Shown: positions 14,726 to 22,899 of the stretch, piece by piece
How positions within the stretch are numbered: position 1 is the first letter of the stretch
How the letters are laid out: every line of letters starts with the position of its first letter
DNA from: JACMMS01 sp043758775
GTDB taxonomy: Bacteria; Pseudomonadota; Gammaproteobacteria; Burkholderiales; Methylophilaceae
DNA length: 25,021 nucleotides
Assembly (NCBI GenBank): GCA_043758775.1
Contig: JAYVMU010000055.1
Span: 1-25,021, forward strand
Direction: 5' to 3'
The notes under the pieces: model-generated
What the model was told of the DNA's origin: nothing
The model's input: only the letters and a program-made list of their open reading frames with translations
The model's database searches: none
Translations under genes and position numbers: made by a program

Positions 14726-15994
14726 TTGAAAAAAGATTTCTTTAATAAGGATTACTCTTTTTGGAAACTGTTTACACAGGGTCTGAAACATCACGAAGGT
14801 TGGACGCCTGCTTGGCGTAGCCCAGCTATCAAAGAATCCTACGATGTCGTCATTATTGGTGCAGGTGGACATGGACTTGCTACTGCTTATTACCTAGCCA
14901 AAGAACATGGCGTTAAAAATATCGCAGTGCTAGAAAAAGGCTTTTTAGGTGGCGGTAATACTGCGCGTAACACCACCATCGTACGCTCGAACTATCTGTG
15001 GGATGAAGCCGCGATGTTGTATGAGCATTCTCTTAAATTATGGGAAGGCCTTACTCAAGATATCAATTATAACGTCATGTTTAGTCAACGTGGCGTATTC
15101 AATCTAGGCCACACCTTGCAAGATATGCGCGACATTGAGCGTCGTGTGAATGCCAATCAGCTCAATGGTGTTGATGGCTTGGTACTGAATGCAAAAGAAG
15201 TTAAAGAACGTATTCCTCTGATTGATATTTCTTCTAATACGCGCTTTCCAATTTTAGGTGCTAGCTTGCAAGAGCGCGGTGGCGTAGCGCGTCACGATGC
15301 TGTGGCTTGGGGATTTGCCCGCGCTGCCAGTAATTATGGTGTTGATATCATCGAGAACTGTGAAGTGTCTGCCATGGATATTCAAAATGGCAAAATGAAA
15401 GGTTTGCAAACCAGCAAAGGTTATATCAAAGTGGAGCGCGTGGGTTGTGTGGCAGCAGGGCATTCCTCTGTATTAGCCAAAGCTGCTGGTATCCGCTTAC
15501 CTATTGAAAGCCATCCTTTACAAGCGTTTGTCTCTGAGTCGCTTAAACCTGTGTTAGATACAGTAGTGATGTCTAATGCCGTGCATGGTTATGTCAGTCA
15601 GTCGGACAAAGGCGAGTTAGTCATTGGTGCAGGTATTGATAGCTATTTAAGTTACTCGCAACGCGGTAGCCCACATGTGATTGAACATACTGCGGCAGCG
15701 ATTGTCGAGATGTTCCCCATGTTTTCTCGTGTACGCATGAATCGCCAATGGGGCGGCATTGTCGATGTCACGCCAGACGCTTGCCCTATCATCAGTAAAA
15801 CCAAAGTGCAGGGTTTGTATTTCAACTGTGGCTGGGGTACGGGTGGCTTTAAGGCTACGCCTGGTTCAGGTAACGTCTTTGCCCATACGATTGCCCATGA
15901 TGCACCACATCTACTTAACGCCGCCTTTACGCTAGATCGCTTTAGCAGTGGCAGATTGATCGATGAACATGGTGCTGCTGGTGTCGCACATTAA
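14726..15994 (+). CDS. soxB: Sarcosine oxidase beta subunit
   Basis: SoxB is the flavin subunit of heterotetrameric sarcosine oxidase, which demethylates sarcosine to glycine and gives 5,10-methylene-tetrahydrofolate and H2O2. Counting from the TTG at 14726 the protein has 422 residues, against about 405–416 in known SoxB. The FAD-binding loop is VVIIGAGGHGLATAYYLA (41–58), with LEKGFLGGGNTARNTTIVRSNY after it. His190 in GVARHDAVAWGFAR is the position that carries covalent FMN in the Corynebacterium enzyme. The FAD domain closes with GLYFNCGWGTGGFKATPGSG near 385. A TTG at 14657 would add 23 residues. The TTG at 14726 has GGAGG just upstream and gives the usual N-terminus, so I choose it. The paralogous N-methylglutamate dehydrogenase (mgdA) is the alternative; the glyA–sdaA–dgcA neighbours favour sarcosine. 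Confidence 0.93.
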   Translation: MKKDFFNKDYSFWKLFTQGLKHHEGWTPAWRSPAIKESYDVVIIGAGGHGLATAYYLAKEHGVKNIAVLEKGFLGGGNTARNTTIVRSNYLWDEAAMLYEHSLKLWEGLTQDINYNVMFSQRGVFNLGHTLQDMRDIERRVNANQLNGVDGLVLNAKEVKERIPLIDISSNTRFPILGASLQERGGVARHDAVAWGFARAASNYGVDIIENCEVSAMDIQNGKMKGLQTSKGYIKVERVGCVAAGHSSVLAKAAGIRLPIESHPLQAFVSESLKPVLDTVVMSNAVHGYVSQSDKGELVIGAGIDSYLSYSQRGSPHVIEHTAAAIVEMFPMFSRVRMNRQWGGIVDVTPDACPIISKTKVQGLYFNCGWGTGGFKATPGSGNVFAHTIAHDAPHLLNAAFTLDRFSSGRLIDEHGAAGVAH

Positions 15995-16035
15995 CTGATA
16001 TAGCACTAACTCAAAGCATAAATAAAGGAAAAGTT

Positions 16036-16365
16036 ATGTTTGTGATTCACTGTCCGCATTGCAATGAAAATCGTGAAGAAGAAGAGTTTAGCTATGGCGG
16101 CGAAGCATTTATAGCTCGCCCGTTGAACCCCGAAGCCGAGATGGATGAAAGCTGGGGCGATTACTTATTTGGCCGTAAAAATATCAAAGGCTGGAACTGG
16201 GAAATGTGGGGACACAGCACCGCCTGCCGTAAGTTTTTTGTCGTTAAACGGAATACCGCAACGCATGCGATTGAAGGTTCATGGACATTAAGTGACGCTA
16301 AAGCAATTTATGATGCAGAAATGGCTAACGAGTTAAAGGCAGTCGTAGAAAAGGCTAGTGTATGA
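16036..16365 (+). CDS. soxD: Sarcosine oxidase delta subunit
   Basis: This 109-residue protein is the small zinc-binding subunit that stabilises the sarcosine oxidase heterotetramer. Zinc ligands are visible as Cys6 and Cys9 (HCPHCNENRE) together with His60 and Cys64 (GHSTACRKFF). The family features FSYGGEAFIARP and WGDYLFGRKNIKG lie between them. Length matches known SoxD (about 97–110). A clear AAGGA ribosome-binding site lies about eight bases before the ATG. The stop codon overlaps the soxA start (ATGA), so the two are translationally coupled. Confidence 0.95.
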   Translation: MFVIHCPHCNENREEEEFSYGGEAFIARPLNPEAEMDESWGDYLFGRKNIKGWNWEMWGHSTACRKFFVVKRNTATHAIEGSWTLSDAKAIYDAEMANELKAVVEKASV

Positions 16366-19300
16366 GTGCCAACATGAATAATCGGGTTAAAAATGCTAGC
16401 ATACGAGTGGATTTCAGCAAGCCACTCAGCTTCACTTTTGATGGCAAGCAATATCCAGGCTTTATGGGCGACACGCTTGCTTCAGCTTTGCTAGCTAATG
16501 GTGTAAAAATGGTAGCGCGTAGCTTTAAGTACGGCCGTCCACGCGGCATTATCGGCGCCTGGGCAGAAGAACCTAATGCATTAGTACAAGTAGACGTAGG
16601 TGCACGTACCACGCCAGATTTGAAATCAACCCAAGTTGAGTTGTATGATGGATTAGTTGCTGCCCGCACCACAGGCTGGCCGTCATTAGCGTTTGATTTA
16701 AAGAGCATTTCTGGTAAGTTCAGTCGCTTTATGCCGGCTGGTTTTTACTACAAGACCTTTAAATACCCAGCAAAATTTTGGCCATTATATGAGCGTATTA
16801 TTCGTAAGGCAGCAGGTTATGGCGCTGCACCGATTGAGGCCGATGTCGATACTTATGATCACAAACATCACCATGTGGATGTATTAGTCGTTGGCGGCGG
16901 CGCTTGTGGCTTAATGGCGGCATTACTAGCAGGGCGCAGTGGTTTAAATGTATTGTTAGTCGATGACCAAGCTGAACTTGGTGGCTATTTACTGGCTATG
17001 CCTAGCGTGCAAATTGGTGGCAGTGCAGCATCGGCTTGGACAAATAAAATTGTTGCTGAATTGCAAAACTTACCGAATGCAACGCTATTAACACGCACTA
17101 CCGCTTTCGGTTTGCATGATATGAACATGATACAAGCCACCGAAATATTGCAAGAACATCTTGCTTTGTCTCACCGTAAACCTGAACAACGCCGTGAACG
17201 TCTGCATCGTATTCGTGCCACCCAAGTTGTACTGGCTACAGGCGCATTTGAGCGTCCATTGGTATTTGGTAATAACGATTTGCCCGGTGTGATGACTGCA
17301 TCAGCCTTAGCTATTTATGTAAATCGCTACGGTGTATTAGTCGGCAAAAAAGCCGTCATCATGACAAATAACGATTTAGCCTATCAAGCAGCGGTAGATT
17401 TAAGCGCTGCAGGCTGCGATGTTACTATCGTAGATACACGTGAAAATATCAATGTGGCCTGGCAAAAACGTATCTATGAAGCGAGGATAAAAGTATTTTT
17501 AGGTTATGGCATTGCCGCAGCAAAAGGTAGTCATGCAGTAACAGGTGTGCAGCTAGTGAAGCTACATGCCACAGAAAACCGAGCACTTGAACAAGGCCCT
17601 GAGCTGGAATGTGATGTACTGGCTAGTTCTGGCGGCTTATCACCTACCTTACATTTGTTTTGTCATGATGGTGGTCGTCCGCAATGGGATGAATCACGCT
17701 TAGCCTTTATCGTATCAGCCACAGGTCGTGCAAAAGCAGGTATTTACTGTGCGGGCGCGGTAACTGGCGCATTTGGCTTATCTGAAGCCTTGCAGCAAAC
17801 ACATGATGTGATGGCAAATTTGTTACAAAGTTTAGGTAAGTCTTTAGAGATTAGCAACCTGTTTTGGAACAGCGATGAAATTGCGCAAACTCCAGCACGT
17901 AGTATTTTTCGTGTGCCTGACGGCCTGACTGAAGGTCGTGGTGCAAAAGCATTTGTAGATTATCAGAATGATGTGGCTGTGACTGATATCCAGCTAGCCA
18001 TCCGCGAAAACTATAAATCGATAGAGCATATTAAACGCTACACCGCGCTTGGGTTTGGTACTGATCAAGGAAAATTATCTAACGTAAATGGCTTCGCCAT
18101 TGCTGCTGAAGCGATGGGTAAAACCATGACTGAAGTCGGCACTACCACGTATCGTCCAACTTATACGCCTGTTACATTCGGTACTTTAGCTGGCCCACAC
18201 GTCGGCGCAACTTTTGAGCCGCGCCGTTACACCGCTATGCAAGCAAATCATGAAAAACGTGGCGCTGCGTTTGAGCCTGTTGGTCAATGGATGCGCCCTT
18301 GGTACTTTCCTAAAGACGGCGAGGGCATTCATGCAGCGGTAAATCGTGAATGTAAAGCGGCGCGCACCAGTGTAGGCATGCTGGATGCCTCTACACTCGG
18401 CAAAATCGATATTCAAGGAAAAGATGTACGCGAGTTTTTAAACCGCATTTATGCCAACGCCTGGAGTGCCCTTGCTCCAGGTAAATGTCGCTATGGTTTG
18501 ATGTTGGATGAAGCAGGCATGGTGATGGATGATGGTGTTACGGCTTGCATCACGGATACACACTTTTTGATGACGACAACCTCCGGTGGCGCTGCACGCA
18601 TCATGACATGGCTAGAGAAATGGCATCAAACCGAGTGGCCAGAATTAGAAGTCTACATGACTTCAGTGACTGATCACTGGGCAACATCTGCAGTAGTTGG
18701 TCCAAAAAGTCGCAATGTATTGCAGAAGCTATGTACTGATATCGACTTTTCCAAAGATGCGTTCAAGTTCATGGATTGGCGTGATGGCGTTGTGGCCGGT
18801 GTACCGGCACGTGTGTGCCGTATCAGCTTCTCCGGTGAATTGGCTTATGAGGTCAACGTAGACGCCAGCTACGGTGAATACATGTGGGAAGCCTTGATGG
18901 AGGCGGGTAAGGAGTTTGATATCACGCCTTACGGTACAGAAGCCATGCACGTATTACGCGCTGAAAAAGGCTTCGTTATTGTCGGGCAAGATACGGATGG
19001 CTCTGTGACACCTTACGATTTAGATATGGCTTGGGCCGTAAGCTTGAAGAAAAGCTACAGCTTCCTTGGCAAGCGTTCGCTTGCTCGCGCTGATACTGTC
19101 AGAACCGACCGTAAGCAATTGGTTGGTTTGTTGACAGAAGACCCTGCTGTAGTACTGAAAGAAGGGGCACAAATCATTGAAACAGGTGAACCAAACTTAG
19201 GCGGTGCGCCAACTCCAATGTTTGGCCACGTCACTTCTAGCTATCACAGCGTTGAGCTAGGCCGCTCTATCGCCATGGCACTAATTAAGGATGGCATTAA

Positions 19301-19418
19301 ACGTCGTGATGATTCCGCGCGCAGCACCATGTATGCATGGGCAGACGGTAAAGCCGTTAAAGTCAAACTGGTTTCACCGGTATTTGTTGATGCAGAAGGA
19401 GCGCGACATAATGTCTAA
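16362..19418 (+). CDS. soxA: Sarcosine oxidase alpha subunit
   Basis: SoxA binds NAD+ and tetrahydrofolate and houses the channel through which the methylene group leaves the active site. The 1018 residues show three parts. The first is a beta-grasp, ferredoxin-like domain (about 15–100) without iron–sulfur cysteines, as usual in this subunit. The second is a dinucleotide-binding domain starting DVLVVGGGACGLMAALLAG at 173–191, with a second pocket near LATGAFERPLVF. The third is a GcvT-like aminomethyltransferase domain (about 600–1015), with YGTEAMHVLRAEKGF and VGQDTDGSVTPYDL, that binds tetrahydrofolate. It starts in the ATGA overlap with soxD, and its last eight bases overlap soxG. Confidence 0.96.
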   Translation: MSANMNNRVKNASIRVDFSKPLSFTFDGKQYPGFMGDTLASALLANGVKMVARSFKYGRPRGIIGAWAEEPNALVQVDVGARTTPDLKSTQVELYDGLVAARTTGWPSLAFDLKSISGKFSRFMPAGFYYKTFKYPAKFWPLYERIIRKAAGYGAAPIEADVDTYDHKHHHVDVLVVGGGACGLMAALLAGRSGLNVLLVDDQAELGGYLLAMPSVQIGGSAASAWTNKIVAELQNLPNATLLTRTTAFGLHDMNMIQATEILQEHLALSHRKPEQRRERLHRIRATQVVLATGAFERPLVFGNNDLPGVMTASALAIYVNRYGVLVGKKAVIMTNNDLAYQAAVDLSAAGCDVTIVDTRENINVAWQKRIYEARIKVFLGYGIAAAKGSHAVTGVQLVKLHATENRALEQGPELECDVLASSGGLSPTLHLFCHDGGRPQWDESRLAFIVSATGRAKAGIYCAGAVTGAFGLSEALQQTHDVMANLLQSLGKSLEISNLFWNSDEIAQTPARSIFRVPDGLTEGRGAKAFVDYQNDVAVTDIQLAIRENYKSIEHIKRYTALGFGTDQGKLSNVNGFAIAAEAMGKTMTEVGTTTYRPTYTPVTFGTLAGPHVGATFEPRRYTAMQANHEKRGAAFEPVGQWMRPWYFPKDGEGIHAAVNRECKAARTSVGMLDASTLGKIDIQGKDVREFLNRIYANAWSALAPGKCRYGLMLDEAGMVMDDGVTACITDTHFLMTTTSGGAARIMTWLEKWHQTEWPELEVYMTSVTDHWATSAVVGPKSRNVLQKLCTDIDFSKDAFKFMDWRDGVVAGVPARVCRISFSGELAYEVNVDASYGEYMWEALMEAGKEFDITPYGTEAMHVLRAEKGFVIVGQDTDGSVTPYDLDMAWAVSLKKSYSFLGKRSLARADTVRTDRKQLVGLLTEDPAVVLKEGAQIIETGEPNLGGAPTPMFGHVTSSYHSVELGRSIAMALIKDGIKRRDDSARSTMYAWADGKAVKVKLVSPVFVDAEGARHNV

Positions 19419-20055
19419 TTTAACACATAGCACTACGCTCAATAAAGTCATGCGTTCACCGCTACACCGCTACGATTTAGCCGCACGTGCTAAGACGATG
19501 GATGCCAGCTGCGGCGTATGGGCCAATGAAGTGCCATTACTGGGCTACATCAGCTTACGGGGCAATGCAAAGCAGGGGGAGTTTCTGGCTGCGACTAAAT
19601 CTGCGCTAGGGGTAGATTTACCTACTAAGCCATGCGCCATGCAGCCTATCACCCAATCCGCTGCAATTGATTCAATACTATGGATTAGCCCAGATGAATG
19701 GTTGATCGTTTGCCAACGCGCCCAACTTGAATCTTTACAACAATCATTAAAACCTGCCTTAGCTGGCATTCATAGTCAAATCGTCGACAACTCCGGTGGC
19801 TACACAACCGTTTTATTGCAAGGCGAAAATGCCACAGATGTGCTGCAACATTGCACTATTTACGATTTACATGGCCTAAGAACTCATCATGTAGTCGGTA
19901 CTACTTTCGGCAAAATGAGCTTTTATTTATGCCGTCATGGTGCAGGTTACGGCCTGATATTCCGCCGTAGTTTTGCCGATTATATTTGGCCGTTACTAGA
20001 GCGCAGTGCTGCGCCTTACGGCTTTGGTGTTTTGAGTCTTAGTATTGCTAGTTAG
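19411..20055 (+). CDS. soxG: Sarcosine oxidase gamma subunit
   Basis: SoxG is the fourth subunit of heterotetrameric sarcosine oxidase, a GcvT/YgfZ-like fold that packs against the others. From the ATG at 19411 it has 214 residues, the family's usual size. Recognisable stretches are LGYISLRGNA, SILWISPDEWLIVCQ, IVDNSGGYTTVLLQGENATDVLQHCTIYDL (long conserved core) and the C-terminal FRRSFADYIWPLLERSA. GAAGGAG nine bases upstream (19395–19401) is a strong ribosome-binding site and fixes the start inside the end of soxA, an overlap of eight bases. An upstream in-frame ATG at 19291 would lie deep within soxA and is rejected. Confidence 0.94.
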   Translation: MSNLTHSTTLNKVMRSPLHRYDLAARAKTMDASCGVWANEVPLLGYISLRGNAKQGEFLAATKSALGVDLPTKPCAMQPITQSAAIDSILWISPDEWLIVCQRAQLESLQQSLKPALAGIHSQIVDNSGGYTTVLLQGENATDVLQHCTIYDLHGLRTHHVVGTTFGKMSFYLCRHGAGYGLIFRRSFADYIWPLLERSAAPYGFGVLSLSIAS

Positions 20056-20064
20056 GTAAATCCA

Positions 20065-21516
20065 GTGAACTATAGCGTATTCGAGGTATTTCGCATCGGC
20101 ATCGGGCCTTCCAGCTCACATACTGTAGGGCCTATGAGCGCGGTAAATCGCTTTCTAAATGAGCTTAATACCCAAGGTCTAGTCGAACAAGTTACTCAGG
20201 TTAAGGTGCATCTTTACGGCTCTTTGGCTTTAACAGGGCTTGGTCATGGGACTGATACTGCGGTGCTTATAGGTTTGCTAGGTGAAGTGCCATAGACAGT
20301 AGATCCTGCCAATATTGCACCATTAATCGAACGCATTAAAGCTGACCATCAATTGAAGCTCATGGGCAAACACAGCATTAGCTTTGACTACGCGACAGAT
20401 TTGGTTTTTCATCATGTACAGTTTTTGACTGAGCACCCGAATGGCATGATGTTAGAAGCATTTGATGCTAAAACTGATTTGATTTACAGCAACACCTATT
20501 TTTCTATTGGCGGCGGGGCAGTACTAAGCTTGACAGAAATAATCGCCAGTAAATCCAAAGATGAGGCAATTGACGGTGGTGCTTTAAGTGATGCTACTCC
20601 ATACCTATTTAATAGCGCGGCAGAATTGCTTAAATTAGGTGAAGCCAGGCAATTATCCATTGCTGACATGATGTGGCAAAACGAACTGCAATATCAAACT
20701 GCTGAAGCTACGCGTACTCATTTACTTGCTATTTGGGAGGTTATGATTGCTTCAATAGAGCGTGGCCTAGTGACTGAAGGCATTCTGCCTGGCGGACTTA
20801 ATGTGAAGCGTCGCGCTACCTCCCTGTACAAACAATCCGCCGTATTTGGCGGTAAACTCACCGCAGACTTCCAAGCCATGGATATGGTGAGTGCTTTTGC
20901 CATTGCGGTGAATGAGGAGAATGCCTGTGGCGGACGTGTTGTCACTGCACCTACCAATGGCTCTGCTGGCGTCATTCCTGCTGTATTGGCATATTACACA
21001 AGGTTTTCACGCATAACAGCGACAGCTAAAGACGATGACATCATCAAGTTCTTGCTCACCGCCGCTGGCATTGGTATGTTGTACAAAAAAAATGCCTCTA
21101 TATCCGCGGCCGAAATGGGTTGCCAAGGCGAAATTGGCGTTTCATGCTCAATGGCGGCTGCGGGTTTAGCGGCGGTGTTAGGCGCTAGTAATGCGCAAAT
21201 AGAAAACGCTGCTGAAATCGCCATGGAACATAACCTGGGCATGACTTGCGATCCAATTGGCGGCTTGGTACAAGTGCCTTGTATAGAGCGTAACAGTATG
21301 GGTGCGATAAAGGCCATTAACGCTGCACGCTTAGCTATGATGGACGACGGCGCGCATTTGGTGTCGCTTGATGCCGTGATAGAAACCATGCGTCAAACAG
21401 GCGTGGATATGCAGTCTAAATATCGCGAAACCGCATTGGGTGGCTTGGCGATTAATTTTAAGAAAGGCAGCACGGTGCCTGTTAATGTTGTACCTGTGAA
21501 CGTCGTAGCTTGTTAG
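20065..21516 (+). pseudogene. sdaA: L-serine dehydratase interrupted by an amber codon
   Basis: The single-chain iron–sulfur L-serine dehydratase converts serine to pyruvate and ammonia. The reading frame starts at a GTG (20065, AGG eight bases upstream) with the typical MNYSVFEVFRIGIGPSSSHTVGPM. It meets TAG at 20293 (codon 77) and then continues in the same frame, TVDPANIAPLIERI, without further stops to 21516. All four cluster ligands of the family remain: Cys353, Cys395 and Cys406 (counting through the stop) and the C-terminal residue Cys483, the 'tail-in-mouth' ligand of this type. One base change from GAG, AAG or CAG explains the stop. Inactive as sequenced, unless it is suppressed, restarted at 20353 (TTG, lacking most of the N-terminal domain) or is a sequencing error. 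It lies nine bases after soxG, in the same operon. Confidence 0.9.
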
Positions 21517-21575
21517 TTTGAAGGCTGAGACTTAAATAACGTACTTACAAAATCGTATTAAGGAAATAGTGAATT

Positions 21576-22850
21576 ATGAATACTTCAACACCATTTTTTT
21601 CGCAATCGCTCGCTTCAGCTGATGCAGCTATTGCATCAGCAATTAACAATGAGCTCATACGCCAGCAAACTCAAATTGAGATGATTGCATCGGAAAATAT
21701 TGTGTCGCGCGCCGTGATGGAAGCGCAAGGCTCAGTACTGACTAATAAATACGCAGAAGGTTACCCTGGCAAACGTTATTACGGTGGCTGTGAGTTTATG
21801 GATGTAGTTGAAACACTCGCTATAGAGCGCCTTAAAGCCCTGTACGGCGCCAAATTCGCCAATGTACAACCGCATTCAGGTGCGCAAGCCAATGGTGCTG
21901 TCATGCTCGCTTTGTTGCAACCGGGCGATACTATTTTAGGCATGTCATTAGATGCAGGCGGCCATTTAACGCATGGTGCAAAGCCAGCGCTTTCTGGCAA
22001 ATGGTTTAACGCAGTGCAATATGGTGTTAAGCGTGAAAATTATTTGCTGGATTATGATCAAATCCAAGCGTTAGCGACAGAGCACAAACCTAAGCTTATT
22101 ATCGCGGGCTATTCCGCTTATCCACGTGCGGTTGATTTTGCCAAATTCCGAGCCATTGCAGACAGTGTAGGAGCCTATTTAATGGTGGATATGGCGCACT
22201 TTGCGGGCATCGTCGCTGCTGGCCGTCACCAAAACCCAGTAGATTATGCTGATGTAGTGACATCAACTACGCATAAAACACTGCGCGGACCACGTGGTGG
22301 CGTGATTATGACCAATAGTGAAGAGTTGATTAAAAAAATAAATTCAGCGGTATTTCCTGGCGCGCAAGGTGGGCCGTTAATGCACGTTATTGCTGCAAAA
22401 GCAGTGGCATTTGGTGAAGCGTTGCAGCCAGAATTTAAACAGTATATTGACCGTGTACTTGCCAATGCTAAAGCCTTAGGTGAAGTGCTGCTGGCGGGCG
22501 GTGTAGATTTAGTCAGTGGTGGTACAGATAACCATCTATTGTTAGTTGATTTACGACCCAAAGGCCTGAAAGGTAATCAGGTTGAACCTGCCCTGGAACG
22601 TGCCGGCATTACTTGTAATAAAAACGGCATCCCATTCGATAGCGAAAAGCCGACCATTACATCCGGTATACGTTTAGGCTCCCCAGCAGGTACGACACGT
22701 GGCTTTGGTGTCGATGAGTTCAGATTAATCGGTACATTGATATTACGTGTGTTTGAAGGCTTAAAAAACAACCCGGAAGGAGATGCCGCAGTAGAACAAC
22801 AAGTGCGTAAAGAAGTTGCTGAGCTTTGTAATAAATTTCCTATCTATTAA
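21576..22850 (+). CDS. glyA: Serine hydroxymethyltransferase
   Basis: GlyA interconverts glycine plus 5,10-methylene-tetrahydrofolate with serine plus tetrahydrofolate using PLP in the cytoplasm. The 424 residues match the family (417 in E. coli). The N-terminal IEMIASENIVSRAVMEAQGS (34–53) and NKYAEGYPGKRYYGG (57–71) are signature segments. Asp205 and His208 of VDMAHFAG sit at the cofactor ring. Lys234 in VTSTTHKTLRGPRGG is the PLP-binding lysine. AAGGAAA before the ATG is a good ribosome-binding site. Its place between sdaA and dgcA shows a catabolic role: it would take the glycine and the methylene-tetrahydrofolate made by sarcosine oxidase to serine. A second, housekeeping glyA elsewhere in the genome is likely but not visible here. 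Confidence 0.97.
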   Translation: MNTSTPFFSQSLASADAAIASAINNELIRQQTQIEMIASENIVSRAVMEAQGSVLTNKYAEGYPGKRYYGGCEFMDVVETLAIERLKALYGAKFANVQPHSGAQANGAVMLALLQPGDTILGMSLDAGGHLTHGAKPALSGKWFNAVQYGVKRENYLLDYDQIQALATEHKPKLIIAGYSAYPRAVDFAKFRAIADSVGAYLMVDMAHFAGIVAAGRHQNPVDYADVVTSTTHKTLRGPRGGVIMTNSEELIKKINSAVFPGAQGGPLMHVIAAKAVAFGEALQPEFKQYIDRVLANAKALGEVLLAGGVDLVSGGTDNHLLLVDLRPKGLKGNQVEPALERAGITCNKNGIPFDSEKPTITSGIRLGSPAGTTRGFGVDEFRLIGTLILRVFEGLKNNPEGDAAVEQQVRKEVAELCNKFPIY

Positions 22851-22899
22851 TTAATAACTTATTAAATTTAATTAATGTAAATTATTAAGGAAATAATAG

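Noticed and set aside
16362..16662. Loss of a 2Fe-2S cluster in the N-terminal domain of SoxA
   Set aside because: The domain has a ferredoxin-like fold without cysteines, which is normal for sarcosine oxidase alpha subunits, so it is not a defect of this gene.
14657..20055. soxBDAG being N-methylglutamate dehydrogenase (mgdABCD)
   Set aside because: The two enzymes are paralogous and hard to separate by eye, but the linked glyA, sdaA and dgcA genes fit sarcosine; no gmaS or mgs genes are in the window.
20293..20295. Pyrrolysine or another recoded amino acid at the sdaA amber codon
   Set aside because: Tempting next to methylamine-type genes, but pyrrolysine is found in corrinoid methyltransferases of methanogens and a few anaerobes, not in serine dehydratase, and no context element is seen.
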